Assembly (NCBI RefSeq): GCF_000276665.1
Contig: NW_004955405.1
Span: forward strand, 12,422,214-12,486,213
From: Chinchilla lanigera
Lineage: Eukaryota > Chordata > Mammalia > Rodentia > Chinchillidae
Direction: 5' to 3'
Length of the DNA stretch: 64,000 bases
The translations under genes were made by a program, and so were the position numbers. Shown piece by piece: positions 12,130 to 23,229 of this stretch. The notes beneath the pieces were generated by a model. It did not search any database, was not told where the DNA came from, and worked only from the letters and a program-made list of their open reading frames with translations. The number at the start of each line of letters is the position of its first letter. Within the stretch, counting starts at the first letter, position 1.

Positions 12130-12290
12130 TCTGTTAGGGCCTGCTCCCTAACAGCACACTCAGCTACTAACCCCATCTGTGGATTAACTGACTCAGGAGT
12201 ACAGTGCCCTCATGATCTAACCACCTTCCACTAGCCTCACTTCTGAAAATGGCAGCTCTTGGGGAATGTTTTATATCTAAACCACAAAAG
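12130..12290 (-). mobile_element. MaLR LTR fragment
   Basis: TGCCCTCATGATCTAACCAC, CTTCCACTAGCCTCACTTCT and GGGGAATGTTTTATATCTAA match the antisense 5' part of an MST/THE1-type LTR. Confidence 0.6.
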
Positions 12291-12904
12291 TAATGCAGAA
12301 TACACTAGAGTGCATTTCTAGTTCACAAGGTAATGCGTCAGAAGCATAATTGTGCTACCACAGCTTCTAACATTGGAGGCTGCATTTTGGTCATATGTAC
12401 CATTTGACAGGCCTTATTTGTTGATTTTTGGGGCCTTTCAATGTGGTTGCAGATTCCTGAGGTATTCTCAGGGTAGGGGGAGAGTTTTTCATGGTAGTTA
12501 CTTTCCCCAAAGTGCAAAAGTGCTCCTTAATGTTCAAGCCAGATTACAAGGGGAGGGGCCTACTCCAGAAAACAATCCAACACTGGGGTTCCCGCAAGCA
12601 AAGTTCTCCTAGAAGGTGCTTAGATATTTTTATCTGAAGCTCACAGAGAGCGGTGTGGGCAAGTGAGTGGTGATAGATGATAGATGTGTGCAGATGACAA
12701 CATTCAAAGAAAATAAGGTAGAGAATCTTCATCCATTTGTGCCAAAATATGTGACACTCAGTACTTTGTAAATAACAAAAATTTATTTTTTATAGTTCTG
12801 GATGTGAGGAAGTCCAAGGTAAAGTGCTGGGAGATTTGGTGTTTGATAAAGGCTGCTCTCCGCTTCCAAGAGGGGGCCTCATTGCTGCATCCTCCAGAGA
12901 TGAA

Positions 12905-13975
12905 TTTTATTTGTTTATTTATTTATATTAAGTTTAATGGTACACTTTAGATATGCATACCAATCATATTCATCATAGAGAATTTGTGCCTGTATATGAT
13001 ATCTTGATTCTTCTTTTTATTTCCAAATCCCCTCCCCTCCTTTCCCTTCTTAGTTATAAAATTTTATTTCCATTTTATCTTTCTTTTATCATTTTTTTCT
13101 TTTCCCTTCCTTTGCTTCTCTGCCCTCCCTAGTTCTCCTTTCTTTTGAACCATTTCTTCTTACTTCATAATATCTGTTATACACTTTTTTCCTTATTTAC
13201 ACTTTTGGTTTCTCACGTCAGAGAAATAATGTGATATTTACACATCTGTGAATGATTTATTTCACTGAAGAGGGTGGTCTTAAGTTGTACCCATTTACTT
13301 AGAAATGTCTCAAGTTTAACCTTCTTTATGGATGAATGGTACTCCATTGTATAAAAAAATCACATCTTTTTTATTCATTCCTCAGTTGATGGGCTTTTGG
13401 ATTGTTTCCAAGATTTAGCTATTAGACACTGTATTGCTATAAACACGAGTGCATGTATTTCTCTGTGGTATGATATTTTTAATTTTTCCAGAAAGAAACC
13501 AGAAGGAGAATAGCTGGCTCAAACAGGACCTCTAGTCCTACTTTTTTGATGAATCTCTACACTGACTCCACAGTGTTTGCACCAGTCTGCACCCCACCAC
13601 GTGTCAGCATTTGTTATTGGTTAATTTCTTGATAATAACCATTCTCTCTGGTATGAGGTGAAATCTCAGTGTTGTTTGAACTTTTGTCTCTCAAATGACC
13701 AGTGATGTTGAACACTTTTTCATATTTTATTTGTCATTTCTACTTCTTCCTCTGAGAGGTATATATTCATCTCAGGTTCCCATTTTTTTTTTCCTGGTAC
13801 CGGGAATTGAACTCACGACCTTGCACTTGCCAGGCAGACACCATGCCGCTGAGCTAAATTCCCAGGCCCAGGTGCCCATTTTTGGATTGGGTCTTTAAAT
13901 TTGAAGGGTCTGATTTTTTCATTTTTTTTTATATGTTGTAGATATTAGTCCCTTGTCTGAGGGACAAAAAAATAG
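12905..13975 (-). mobile_element. L1 LINE 3' fragment (ORF2 end), nested in an LTR
   Basis: Antisense L1 ORF2 is recognised from GAATGGTACTCCATTGTATA, CAGTTGATGGGCTTTTGGAT, CTACACTGACTCCACAGTG, ATTCTCTCTGGTATGAGGTG and TTAGTCCCTTGTCTGAGGG in order. A similar motif occurs at both junctions (TGCATCCTCC and TATGTCCTCA), possibly a decayed target-site duplication. An ID SINE interrupts it. Confidence 0.85.
13788..13868 (-). mobile_element. ID SINE inside the L1
   Basis: The minus strand contains the ID A-box TTTAGCTCAG and the tail GGTACCAGG. Direct repeats CAGGTTCCCATTTTT (13773-13787) and CAGGTGCCCATTTTT (13869-13883) flank it, so the ID postdates the L1. Confidence 0.93.
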
Positions 13976-14879
13976 CTATGTCCTCACATGAAGGAAACAA
14001 CAAAGGGCCAAATCACCTCCTGAATCCTGTTTACAAGGCACAAATACATTCATGAGGGCAGAGTCTTTCATAGCTTCATCAGTTTTCCAAAGATCCCACC
14101 TCTAATGCCACAATAATGGAGATTTTCAAGTTGAATTTTGGATGTTTCACATTGAGACAATACCAAGTGCTTTTTTTTTTTTTTTTAAATAAAAGAAAAG
14201 AAAGCAAAATAAAACATCTAAACAAGAGATAAATGTCCTGAGCCTCTTTGATTTTCAAAAGTTAGAGGGTAAGAAACAAAACCAAACCAAGAAGGGTTAA
14301 TCTGAGAATAGTAGCAGAACATGGATATCCTGTTCTATTCACCATTCAATAGCATATGTTTCAGCGATGTTTCAAAAGAGAAAAACAGAAACATCCTTGA
14401 GATTTTGTAGCTCTTGTTATTCCAAACTTTTTTAAAACATACTGTTAAATTGTAGTGCATTGAGGGCAAGAAAAAGAGAAGTAGGGAAAGCCAAATTTTT
14501 ATGTTAATTTATGTTTTCACGTTCACATTCACTAGTACTATGTGAATCTTTTTTCTTGTCTATCGTATTTAAGCTATGGCAATTAATTGGAAGCAGATAC
14601 TGTGCATAATTTTATCTGGGATTGTCTTTGAATTTCTAAGTAAATTAGATTCTGAAACATGAGTATTCTTCTATTTTCAAGGCAAATTAAAGAGCTATGG
14701 GTCCACAGTTTAATGACTATAGGCTCAGTAATTTAATTTACAACCATTAAAATAATTTAATTTTTTGTGAAGGATTGTTATCTACTTCAAATAAGCATAA
14801 GAATATTTTAGTTACTATCTCCAGTTTTTCTTTAACTGCTCCATTGAGATATAGTAATGTACAATAAACATCATATATG

Positions 14880-15345
14880 TATTGTTTTGATAAGCATAAT
14901 TTGATAACTTTTAGCAAATGTATATACATGTGGAATCACCACCAAAATGAACAGATGACCTCCTTCCATAAGGTTATTATTGTATGTGACTCCTTTCATC
15001 TTTGTCATTAGGTGATTGCTGATCTGCTTTTTGACAGTGCAGATTAGTTTATATTTTGGGGAATTTTATACACATGAATGACATCAGCTTTACAGTGTAC
15101 ATTCTTTAAAAATTTTAAAACTCAGTCGTTTGTCCATGTTGTAGCCAGTTTCTACAGTTCATTTCTTGTTACTGATGAATTCTATTTTGTTGTGTGGATG
15201 TACAACACTTTACCCACTTGCCTACTGATGGTCATTTGGGTTATTCCCACTTTATAGCTGCTGGATATTAAGCTGTTGTAAACATGTGTGATAAGCCTTT
15301 GTGTAGATATATACTTGATGCTGGGGTTCTTCAATCATAAAACTA
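14880..15345 (-). mobile_element. Old L1 (L1M-type) 3' fragment
   Basis: The antisense order GTGGAATCACCACCAAAATG, TGATCTGCTTTTTGACAGTG, GTTTGTCCATGTTGTAGCC, ACTGATGGTCATTTGGGTTA and GCCTTTGTGTAGATATATAC follows the reversed 3' region of ancient mammalian L1M elements. Confidence 0.7.
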
Positions 15346-15479
15346 TCATATGAGGCTCCTTATGTTGTGAAGGCATAGAAAAACAATTAAAATATCACTC
15401 TATAGTTATTTGAACAAATTTCTCCAAAAAGTTTTCATAAGGTATGTACAGTAGCACAATCTAAGTCTTTTAAATTTGC

Positions 15480-16239
15480 TTTTCTCTTTCTATAATTCAC
15501 AAATATGCTTTCCTATCTCTATGGTAAAGCCTGTCTATACCTAAGAAACTTCCCTGCAATACAAACCCCATGTGTTTTATTCTGTTCCTCAATCACTTTA
15601 TCTAAATCTGGCTCCATTTGCTGGAGAGTCCTTGTTTTGTTCATCTGTAATCTTGCTACCTACATGGGACTTTCCTGCTTTCAGAGCTCCAGATGCCAAT
15701 ATGTAACCATTTGCTTTTGTGGGTCACCAATGCCTAATACCTTTGGCACAAATCTTCAGTTGCTTCCTCACTGTGCATGAGTTTATGCAGTTAGGCAGGC
15801 TTCTGTTATCTGAAAACCGCATCCTAAGTGCACCTGTCTTTGTATTTTAAAGTCCTAGGGACTGTATCTGGCTCATACATGTGGAGTCTTCTCTCTGTGC
15901 CATGTGAGCCAATCCAAATTCTAATGTGTGCACTGATTTGCTTACTTGCCCTTGGGCACCTGGCTACTCTTGGTTCTTGAAGGATTCCAGAATACAGAGC
16001 TGCTTTTACTTTGCAACAGGTTTGGTTTCCAAGAATTGCTATTAAGTCCACTGGTTCCTGCATGTAAATCACACCAGGCCTGCTACTGCTTTCGCCATCT
16101 GCTGGTGACAGACAATATTGACACAAGGTGGTTCTGTTGTCTGTTCATATTTAGTGAAGGTCTTAAATTAAAATCTGAAGCAGAAGAGTGTCTAACTGTT
16201 ATGTACTTCTAAACTGTACCAGTGCTTTGGTATGTGCTC
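15480..16239. other. Unidentified less AT-rich intronic block
   Basis: This block is richer in GC and in open frames (88-100 codons on both strands) than its surroundings. No splice-flanked exon structure or protein family was recognised. It may be an unrecognised old repeat. Confidence 0.35.
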
Positions 16240-17065
16240 TTCCCTTTATGTGATTCGGCTACACCAGACTCCTTTCTGTTTGTCCAATACACTTGTCTTA
16301 GTTCCACCTTAGGTGTATGGGGTTTGTTGTCCCCTCTTGTTAGAATTCACTCATATAGATCTTTGAGCAAGCTGACTTCTACAGCAATCACATCTTGGCT
16401 GACATGTGATTATCTTGAGAATCTTGCCTTTACCATCTTTTATCCACTCACTCACCAACCATTATCTTACTTACATGTATTTTTTGGTACCATTTATCAA
16501 TTATAATTTAACTAAAGTTTTTCATTCATATATTACTTGTTAGTAGACCTCCACATCACACCCACATATGAACTGTCCTGGTTACTTTTCTCTCAGTGCT
16601 GAGACAAAATACCTGACACTGAGAATTAAGGAAGGAAAGGTTTATTTAGCTCACAGTCTGTGGAGGTTTCAGTCCATACTCAGCTGGCTCCAAGGCAGAG
16701 TGGCACATGTCAGAGAGCAACAATTCATGGTGGTGGAAAACAGCAAGAGCAATAAAAGCACAAGGCAGGAGTGGCAGAGAGCAAGCCTCTTTCCTTTTCT
16801 TATATTGTATGCAAATTACCCGCCCCAGGGTCAGTGTAGCACTCACACTCATAATCCCAGCACTGGACCCCGAATCAATCATAAACTCTAGAAGCCCACT
16901 CCATGCCTGCATGAGGCTTTGGGAAGACATCTAGACACAAACCACGACATGAACACAAGCACCACAGGAGCAAGGAGCAAGGTGTCTGGAAGGCATAACA
17001 AAGAAAATCTGCAGCAAGCAAGGGAGATGCTCAGGAAATATTTATTGCATACACAAGTGTGCAGA
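16240..17065 (+). mobile_element. L2 LINE remnant interrupted by a MaLR LTR
   Basis: The left part (TGCTCTTCCCTTTATGTG, CAGACTCCTTTCTGTTTGTC) and the right part (GTGTCTGGAAGGCATAACAA, GATGCTCAGGAAATATTTAT) follow the L2 3'-end layout on either side of the LTR at 16574-16949. The match is weak but ordered. Confidence 0.45.
16574..16949 (-). mobile_element. MaLR solo LTR with 5-bp target-site duplication
   Basis: The 376-bp element runs from TGTCCTGGTTACTTTTCTC to ...AACCACGACA. It is flanked by perfect TGAAC repeats (16569-16573 and 16950-16954). It shares with the copy at 2242 the segment that reads AGCCAGCTGAGTATGGACTG on the element's sense strand, so the two are the same subfamily in opposite orientations. 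The 94-107 codon open frames within it are not genes. Confidence 0.9.
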
Positions 17066-17449
17066 TTATGTCTTTCTTTTTAAAACTTGAAGTTTTTATT
17101 ATGTGTTAGCAGTTCATGATGCTCACATTCATCCCAGGGAGCTGGTGCGTGTGCAGAACATTCGGAATTCTTTTTGCTTCCACCTGCTTTCCCCCTCTTT
17201 TTCCGTCTATTGCAATCCTGTTTACCTTTTGAAGGGCAATTTTTCAAGAATCTTCTCAGCAGAACTATTTTTTTTTGCCCTCTCATTGCACTTTTTACTT
17301 TTACAATTTTCTTTTTTGTGTTATAGCTGTCATGCCTTTGTTCTTCATCTACAATATAGTAGGACACAGGGGACATAGGAGTATTTGACTGATTTTAGTA
17401 TATGATTTTTGTAGAGGTCAGGGATAAGTGAAAATTAACTTTTCTTTGA

Positions 17450-18030
17450 GACTGGTTACTATTTTATTCTTTTACTTATTATGAAGTATTTAAAGTATAC
17501 AGAAGAGAGTAAAAAACAGACTGTTACCCATGTACCCATTGCCAGCTTTGAAGTGACTACCCCATCCTTTTCTCATTGTTTCTTCCCTGAAGTAAACATG
17601 ATCGTTAATTTAGTCTTCATTGCTGCTTTGTGTATTTTCATGTGCATTTTATCAATCTTCACTGCCTCTGTGTTTGTGTATGTGTGTGTCTCCATTTACC
17701 TAGGCCTGACTCCTCTACCTTCTTGCTATTCTGCTTCTTGTTATGCAATATATGACATGGGTCATTTACACCTTACTTCTTTCCTCGATATTATGTTTCT
17801 CAGATTGTCCGTGTTAATATTTGTTATATTAGAATTTAGTGGTGAGATTACTCATTTTGATGAGTGATTCACAGTGTTCCATTACAAAGCACTTTCATAG
17901 TTTCTTCGCCCATTATCTTTCCCAAAGAGATTTAGCTTTCCCTTTGCACTTTTACAAACAATGCTATGAGGAGCATTCTTGTACAGAGTCTCTGTGGCAT
18001 CCTGGGGAATGATTCCAGGCTCGTATTGAG
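17450..18030 (-). mobile_element. Old L1 (L1M-type) 3' fragment
   Basis: AAAGTATACAGAAGAGAGTA, ACCCATGTACCCATTGCC and, further right, CACTTTTACAAACAATGCTA then GAGGAGCATTCTTGTACAGA follow the reversed order of an ancient L1 3' end. The 128-codon open frame at 17481-17867 lies in it and is not a gene. Confidence 0.55.
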
Positions 18031-18084
18031 ATGTGGAACTTCTTCTCCAGAGACCGTGAGCACTGTGTCATTATGATGAAGGAA

Positions 18085-18145
18085 ACAGGTCCAGGAACCA
18101 TGTTCCTGGATTCAAATCTGTGCCCTGCCACTTGCTAGCTTTCCC
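18085..18145 (+). mobile_element. MIR SINE fragment
   Basis: CCTGGATTCAAATCTGTGCC followed by CTGCCACTTGCTAGCTTTCC matches the sense MIR core. Confidence 0.65.
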
Positions 18146-18529
18146 AGGAAGCAATGAGCACTAGCTATTTTCGGCCTCTTTTCATGAGCATGCATGCCCT
18201 ACCTCAACCCCTGGCATCAAGCAGTCAGCTTGGCTTTTGTCCTCTTGGCTCTTGTGGGCCCGCAGGAGCCAATTCCCAGCTGCCACTGCCTGCTTCTGGA
18301 GCCAGGGCCCAGCATGCTTGTGACTTCACAGGCAGTCACCATTGTGCATTTCTGTACCATTTCTGGTCCATGGGGAGATTCGTTTTGAGGCGCAAGATGG
18401 TTGTAGTTTTTATTTTCAATATTTTCTGTATCATTGCTATATGTCTACAGCAGAGGGAATACATCAAAGCATGAACTTTTTGTCATCATCACCAGAAATT
18501 GATAATACCTCTACAACCTTTTAGAACAG

Positions 18530-18715
18530 TCTGATCATAGATTTTTTGGACTGGAAGGCATTTTAGAGATAGGGCTGATAACCTTATTTTATAGGTGAGG
18601 GAATTGTGGTCTCTAGGATTTAAGTGATTTACTGATGACGTGTGTGTAGTTGAGGGTGGCCGGGCCAGACCAAAGCCCCTGGGTCCCATCTGCAGTTCTC
18701 TTCCCACTGGATCCT
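18530..18715 (-). mobile_element. Ancient MIR-like repeat
   Basis: ACTGGAAGGCATTTTAGAGA, ACCTTATTTTATAGGTGAGG and GATTTAAGTGATTTACTGAT resemble the mammal-wide block 'gctggaagggaccttagagat ... attttacagatgaggaaac ... ttaagtgacttgcc'. The family within the MIR group is uncertain. Confidence 0.45.
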
Positions 18716-19257
18716 CAATCACAGCTTTCTTCATAAACTAAATTTTCATGCAACATTTTAGTTTAAACAGACCTGGAAAACTATCCTAGACTTTAAGCAA
18801 TGAGAAGAATGACACCACCTTTTAAGACTAACATAAAATGTAATCTTTGGAAAAGCATTGAGGTAAAAGTAAGAATATAATATTTATTGCACTGAGCCTA
18901 GCATAGTTTCATTAGAAGGACCAATGGCTTTGCCTCTGTGGGCCCCTGCTGCGTTTGGTTTCTTCGACTTTCTGAAACTTACTAGGATGGGCCCATCAAT
19001 AACGGTACTGATACTTCCAGATGCCTGTAGTTCTGGCTCTGAAAATAAACTGGAATGACCGAATATGGACAGCACTTATTGTGATAGCTTATATTTCTGC
19101 TGTTATGTAGAAATGGCAGGTTGTTTAATTTAAAACAAAATTTCTAAGAGCAAGTTTCCCTTCTAGTTAGGATTGTTTTTTTTTTTTTTTTTAGTTCTAA
19201 AATATAGAATCTAGTATCTTTGTTAAAGTCTTTGGAACTGTTTTATTCTATTTCTAG

Positions 19258-19412
19258 ATCTTTTAGCTGTGCCTAAGCATCCGTATGCTGCTATGGAGAA
19301 CTGGGGACTAAGTATTTTTGTGGAACAAAGAATACTGCTGGATCCCAGTGTTTCATCTATTTCTTATTTGCTGGATGTCACCATGGTCATTGTTCATGAG
19401 ATATGTCACCAG
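19258..19412 (+). CDS. TRHDE: TRHDE internal exon with AAMEN and HEXXH motifs (partial CDS)
   Basis: This exon encodes part of the catalytic domain of thyrotropin-releasing-hormone degrading ectoenzyme, an M1 zinc aminopeptidase. The family protein is a type II membrane ectoenzyme that removes pyroglutamate from TRH. The exon is 155 bases: two bases finishing a split codon (intron phase 1) and 51 codons ending at phase 0. The acceptor is ...tatttctag/AT and the donor is CAG/gtatga. Exon residues 10-14 read AAMEN, the GXMEN substrate-binding motif in its TRHDE form. Residues 46-50 read HEICH, the HEXXH zinc motif, giving two zinc-ligand histidines and the catalytic glutamate. The peptide matches my memory of mammalian TRHDE essentially without gaps and lacks the sequence typical of laeverin, APN or ERAP paralogues. 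The upstream exon lies outside the window. The exon number was not assigned. Confidence 0.96.
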
Positions 19413-22194
19413 GTATGAGAAAAGGATCGGGTATAAGTATAACGTGCAAACTATTGAGATTGTAGAATGATTTTGGATACCCAGATTAGTAACTAAATTA
19501 TCCTCCCTATTAAGTTTTATTTGAAGCACTGTGTAGTATTTTCTTTTCTGGGAGATACATTGTTTTTCTCAGATGACAACACAAACAAAAATGAATGCAC
19601 AGATCAAGTTCAATAAGCAACCACCATTCCGTTTAGGATGGCCACCTAACAGCCATCCCTTTGGAGCCTCTAGCTGGTTGCTATTTCTTATCAACCTTGC
19701 TTTATTTTCTAGTGATTATTATTGTGCATATATTGGACGACTGGTGATAGCAATGATTTATTGCACTGTTGCAAGATGCAGCGCAGTTTTGTGTACGTGT
19801 CAAAATTTGCTTTTACTGAAATCAATTTGTTATTCCCCCTGTCTCATCACACAGACACTTAGGAAGTCTTTCACTAACGTAGCCATACACTCTTTGTTCT
19901 CAAATGATTGATAGTTTTTTCCTTGGCATGTTTAGAAATTCATATGTAAATTAGCCAACGTGTAGCCCAGCCATGATGAAATTAATTTCACTGTATTTTA
20001 TTTTATGTACTTTCTCATGAGTGGAAGGTACAAGAGAAGTTTTGCAATGGCTATCTGAATATTGATTTTAATGAAAATAAAACCACTGAAAGTAAATGTT
20101 CTTGTTAATAGAATGTAATATCTGTCCTAGTTAGCAGTAACTATGGATAGCTTTTGACTTAAAACACCAGAAATCTCACTGTGGTACAGGGTGACTTCAG
20201 TACAGTGCAAATCCAAACTTTTGTGGAACGTAGGAAAACTAAAGAAGCAATAATGTGGAAAATGCACTCAGTGAAAAAATGGTGAGCTGTTCAATAAGTG
20301 TTAATTACTGAAAGTGACTTAAAGATAAATTGGTCCAAGCTGTGTGACTGTCTACCTAAATGTCAGCTTTTTGCAGTGATCCTGTAAGCTGCCTGTACCT
20401 GTCACACTAACCAAGTCAGACAAGTGTTTCTTACCTCGTAGGTAATAGGGGATCCTTTACAGATAGCACTGAGGCTCCTGTTCTTGATTTCCACTTAAAG
20501 TTACAACTCTTTGAGACAAAGAAGTTATAATGTTTGAAATTCTTATAAGTGACAAGTTAGATGTACAGTTCTCTTGAAAAGAAAGCACACTGCTAATGTT
20601 ACATTGTTCAGAAAATGATTTCATTCGTTTTATTTTGTAAGGTGCTTTGTGGTAATACCCAAGTATTTGGGCATGTTATTTACTATGAGGGAATCAACCA
20701 GAAGCTAGAAGAAATACTTTTAATAATTATTACAATCATTGTCACATTCATTTTTATGCTACCCCCTATCTTATCTGTTGTAATGATTCTGAAGACAGTG
20801 GGTTTAAAAACATGCATTTTTAATAAAGGATAAAACAATTAAAATGTATATCTTATAGTCATCAATATATTCTGAGCTGTTTTTTTTTTTTTTACTTGTA
20901 TTCAGTTAGAGATTCCTTGAAAGAAATGCTACTTTATTAATATTAAAAAACTTAGTCATTGAGCTCTTTACTGTGGCTCTTAAAACTGTTCGTGATCTGG
21001 TATTCGCCTGCTTTTCAGGATTTCTTCACCGTTCCTTCCTCCTAGCTGGCTATATTCCAGCCTGACAGGACTTCTTTTCCTTAAATAGCTGATTCTTATG
21101 TAGAGTTTTCACAGGAAGGGCTACTTATACCTGCCTGGAATCCTCTTGCCCAAGGCTTTCTGATGGTTGACTTCTTCCTATCATTAAAGTCTAAACTCAA
21201 AATGTCCCCTGTGAAGACAGAATACTTTTGCTTCTAACAAACTAAAGCAGTCCACTTCTAAACACTTTCTTAGGATCTGAAATTATGTTGCTCATTCATG
21301 TATTTAGTTTTTACTGTCTACCTCACCCATCTCCTCTGCATCCACAGCAAGTCACCTGCCCGAGAAGTGATATTATCAACTATTCATCCTCAAATCTCAA
21401 GTCCTAAGATAGTTCCTGGCATGTAATGTATGCTTTAAATGGAATAAAAAAAATACTTAAAAAATATTTCCTCAATGAAAAAAGAGTTTCATAGTAATGC
21501 ATCCTGATTTAATGAAAACATCAATTAAAGTTTCAGTGTTATTTTTCATGAAGTTATCTTTTGGTCCAAGCCTACATTATCATAGATTATGAAGAGTCAG
21601 GCTTGGAGGGCCTAAAACATCTCAGTTGGCCCTGTTGGTCAGTCATTTCTGAACTGTTTCTGTTGGAAGCTGATGCGTCAGTACCTGCCATGGTGAGTTG
21701 CTCTCAAGATAGTATTTTCAAACTGGGCATCTCAGTTGGTTAGAAGGTTTTCTCCATTTCCAGAAGAATTTTACCAATCCTGATTTCCATCCATTATTCC
21801 CAGTTTGTCTTTTGTAGGACCACAAAACAAAAACAAAAAACAAAAAAAAGCTTACTTTTTCTACATTATAGGCCTCAAATATTTGAAGACATTTATCATC
21901 AGTTTTTTTAAAAATCCGGAGTCCTTTCTTCTCCAAGTTAAATATTCGCGTTGTGTTCCTTGATCTTGTTGTTGTTGTTATTGTTCTTCCCTGAATACAT
22001 TTATAAAAAAACTATTATCCAGTGGTAGTCAAATAAATCAGTTTAATCTTACCACAATACATTTTAAAATCACAAAATCAATTGCAAAATAACTTCTGGT
22101 TATGATAATCATAGTTTAATATGTTTAATTTTAGATAAAATTGTTCTGAGATACATGTGATTTTATCTGAATCCAGTTCATTTTGTTACTGCAG
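19413..22194 (+). other. TRHDE: TRHDE intron between the two zinc-site exons
   Basis: This complete 2,782-bp phase-0 intron runs from CAG/gtatga to gcag/TGG. It separates HEXXH from the third zinc ligand. It holds an L2 remnant near 20985-21480, a T-run near 20880 and otherwise unique AT-rich sequence. The 112-codon open frame at 19573-19911 has no recognisable domain and I treat it as chance. Confidence 0.93.
20985..21480 (+). mobile_element. L2 LINE remnant
   Basis: GTGATCTGGTATTCGCCTGC, TGGAATCCTCTTGCCCAAGG, TTCTAAACACTTTCTTAGG and a final TAGTTCCTGGCATGTAATGT follow the L2 3'-half order (ctggcccctgcc ... ctggaatgctcttcccc ... cctggcacatagta). Confidence 0.55.
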
Positions 22195-22308
22195 TGGTTT
22201 GGTGACCTTGTGACTCCTGTGTGGTGGGAAGATGTGTGGCTGAAGGAAGGTTTTGCTCACTACTTTGAATTTGTGGGTACAGACTACCTCTACCCTGGCT
22301 GGAACATG
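22195..22308 (+). CDS. TRHDE: TRHDE internal exon with third zinc ligand (partial CDS)
   Basis: The next exon is 114 bases, 38 codons, phase 0 at both ends. The acceptor is ttttgttactgcag/TG and the donor is ATG/gtaagc. It opens with WFGDLVTP, the conserved continuation of HEXXHQWFG in M1 peptidases. Residues 17-22 read KEGFAH. The glutamate at residue 18 is separated by exactly 18 residues from the last histidine of HEICH in the preceding exon, so it is the third zinc ligand. The active-site zinc is therefore assembled from two exons separated by a 2.8-kb intron. Because the exon is symmetric in phase, skipping it would keep the frame but remove a zinc ligand, predicting an inactive product; this is inference. 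No stop or frameshift is present. Confidence 0.96.
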
Positions 22309-22796
22309 GTAAGCTTGCTTTCCTCTCATCATTTGGAATTCCCAATAAGAGGTTGATCTTGTGCTACAGGGGACTTATATTATCATTAGAAGTGAATAAA
22401 AATACCAAATTATACATATGTGACAGTTATCTCTCTAATACAGGAAAGTAACTAAAATTAAATTGTTAGTGTTCCAAAAGAGTTATTTTTTATTTATTGA
22501 GCTAAACAGAATCTGACTTGGTATAGATTGACTTCAAAATACACAATTTATTCAAATGGCAATATTTTGGTTTGCAGCATTTTATAGTAAAGATAAATTA
22601 TCCTTTAAAATGGAGAAGTCAACAATAATTAATAAATAATATTTTAAGTATCCAGGATATTTTAATTATATGGGAAAATGAGAGATTATTCTTTTTTTCC
22701 AAGAGATAGACCAAACACAAAAAGTAAGCTACTTGCTATATGTAATATAATTGTGTATTTTAGGATTAATGACATACTAGATGTCATTAATGTTAC

Positions 22797-22855
22797 TTAA
22801 AAAGAGTTAAAAAACACCCCCCCAAAAAAAACAACAAAAAAATTAAAAAGAGTTA
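22797..22855 (+). repeat. A-rich insert flanked by 13-bp direct repeats
   Basis: TTAAAAAGAGTTA occurs at 22797-22809 and again at 22843-22855. Between them lie 33 bases consisting only of A and C, mostly A, with one C7 run. The repeats begin TTAAAA, the L1-endonuclease-like target. It could be a tail-only retro-insertion or a low-complexity coincidence. Confidence 0.45.
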
Positions 22856-23229
22856 TGCACAATGTGCATATGTTTCTGGAATATATATGTACATCTGAAC
22901 CTGAGGTAGAGTTTATTGTACCTTAAACTGTGGTGTTTTAAGGTATTCATAAAGAAAAAAAATGGAGGGAAGTTGTACTTTTTATGTCTTTTTCTATCAA
23001 TTTGATTTCATAAGCTTTCATTGGTCTGTAAGTGACTACATGTTAATAGAATCTAAGTGTATGTTCTTTTGGATCTCAGATTTTGAATTTCAGTCACACT
23101 GTTTAGTAGAAATTGATGTGTACCAACACTGAACTCTAGAAATTCAAATTTCATTTATTGTATAGCATAGATGATTATGTATATGAATCATTTATATTAC
23201 ATGTGAATTATATACATATACATGAATAT

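Larger units (their letters stand above)
12760..14175 (-). mobile_element. MLT1-like LTR split by an L1
   Basis: The left part (about 12760-12904) has the antisense 3' LTR sequence AAATTTATTTTTTATAGTTC. The right part (about 13975-14175) has GTCCTCACATGAAGGAAAC, CATTCATGAGGGCAGAGTC and TTGAATTTTGGATGTTTCAC. Both are in MLT1 order and orientation. The intervening 1.07 kb is L1, so one LTR was interrupted. Confidence 0.6.
1..19257 (+). other. TRHDE: TRHDE intron (3' part)
   Basis: This is the last 19.3 kb of the intron before the AAMEN/HEXXH exon. It ends at the consensus acceptor of that exon in phase 1. I searched by eye for the preceding TRHDE coding segment, which should end ...SLPKLD, and did not find it. 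The content is mostly interspersed repeats, listed separately. Confidence 0.85.

Noticed and set aside
16568..16934. Several 75-107 codon frames on both strands
   Set aside because: All lie within a MaLR solo LTR with defined ends.
17481..17867. 128-codon hydrophobic frame as a membrane protein
   Set aside because: It falls within antisense L1-type sequence and lacks splice or promoter context.
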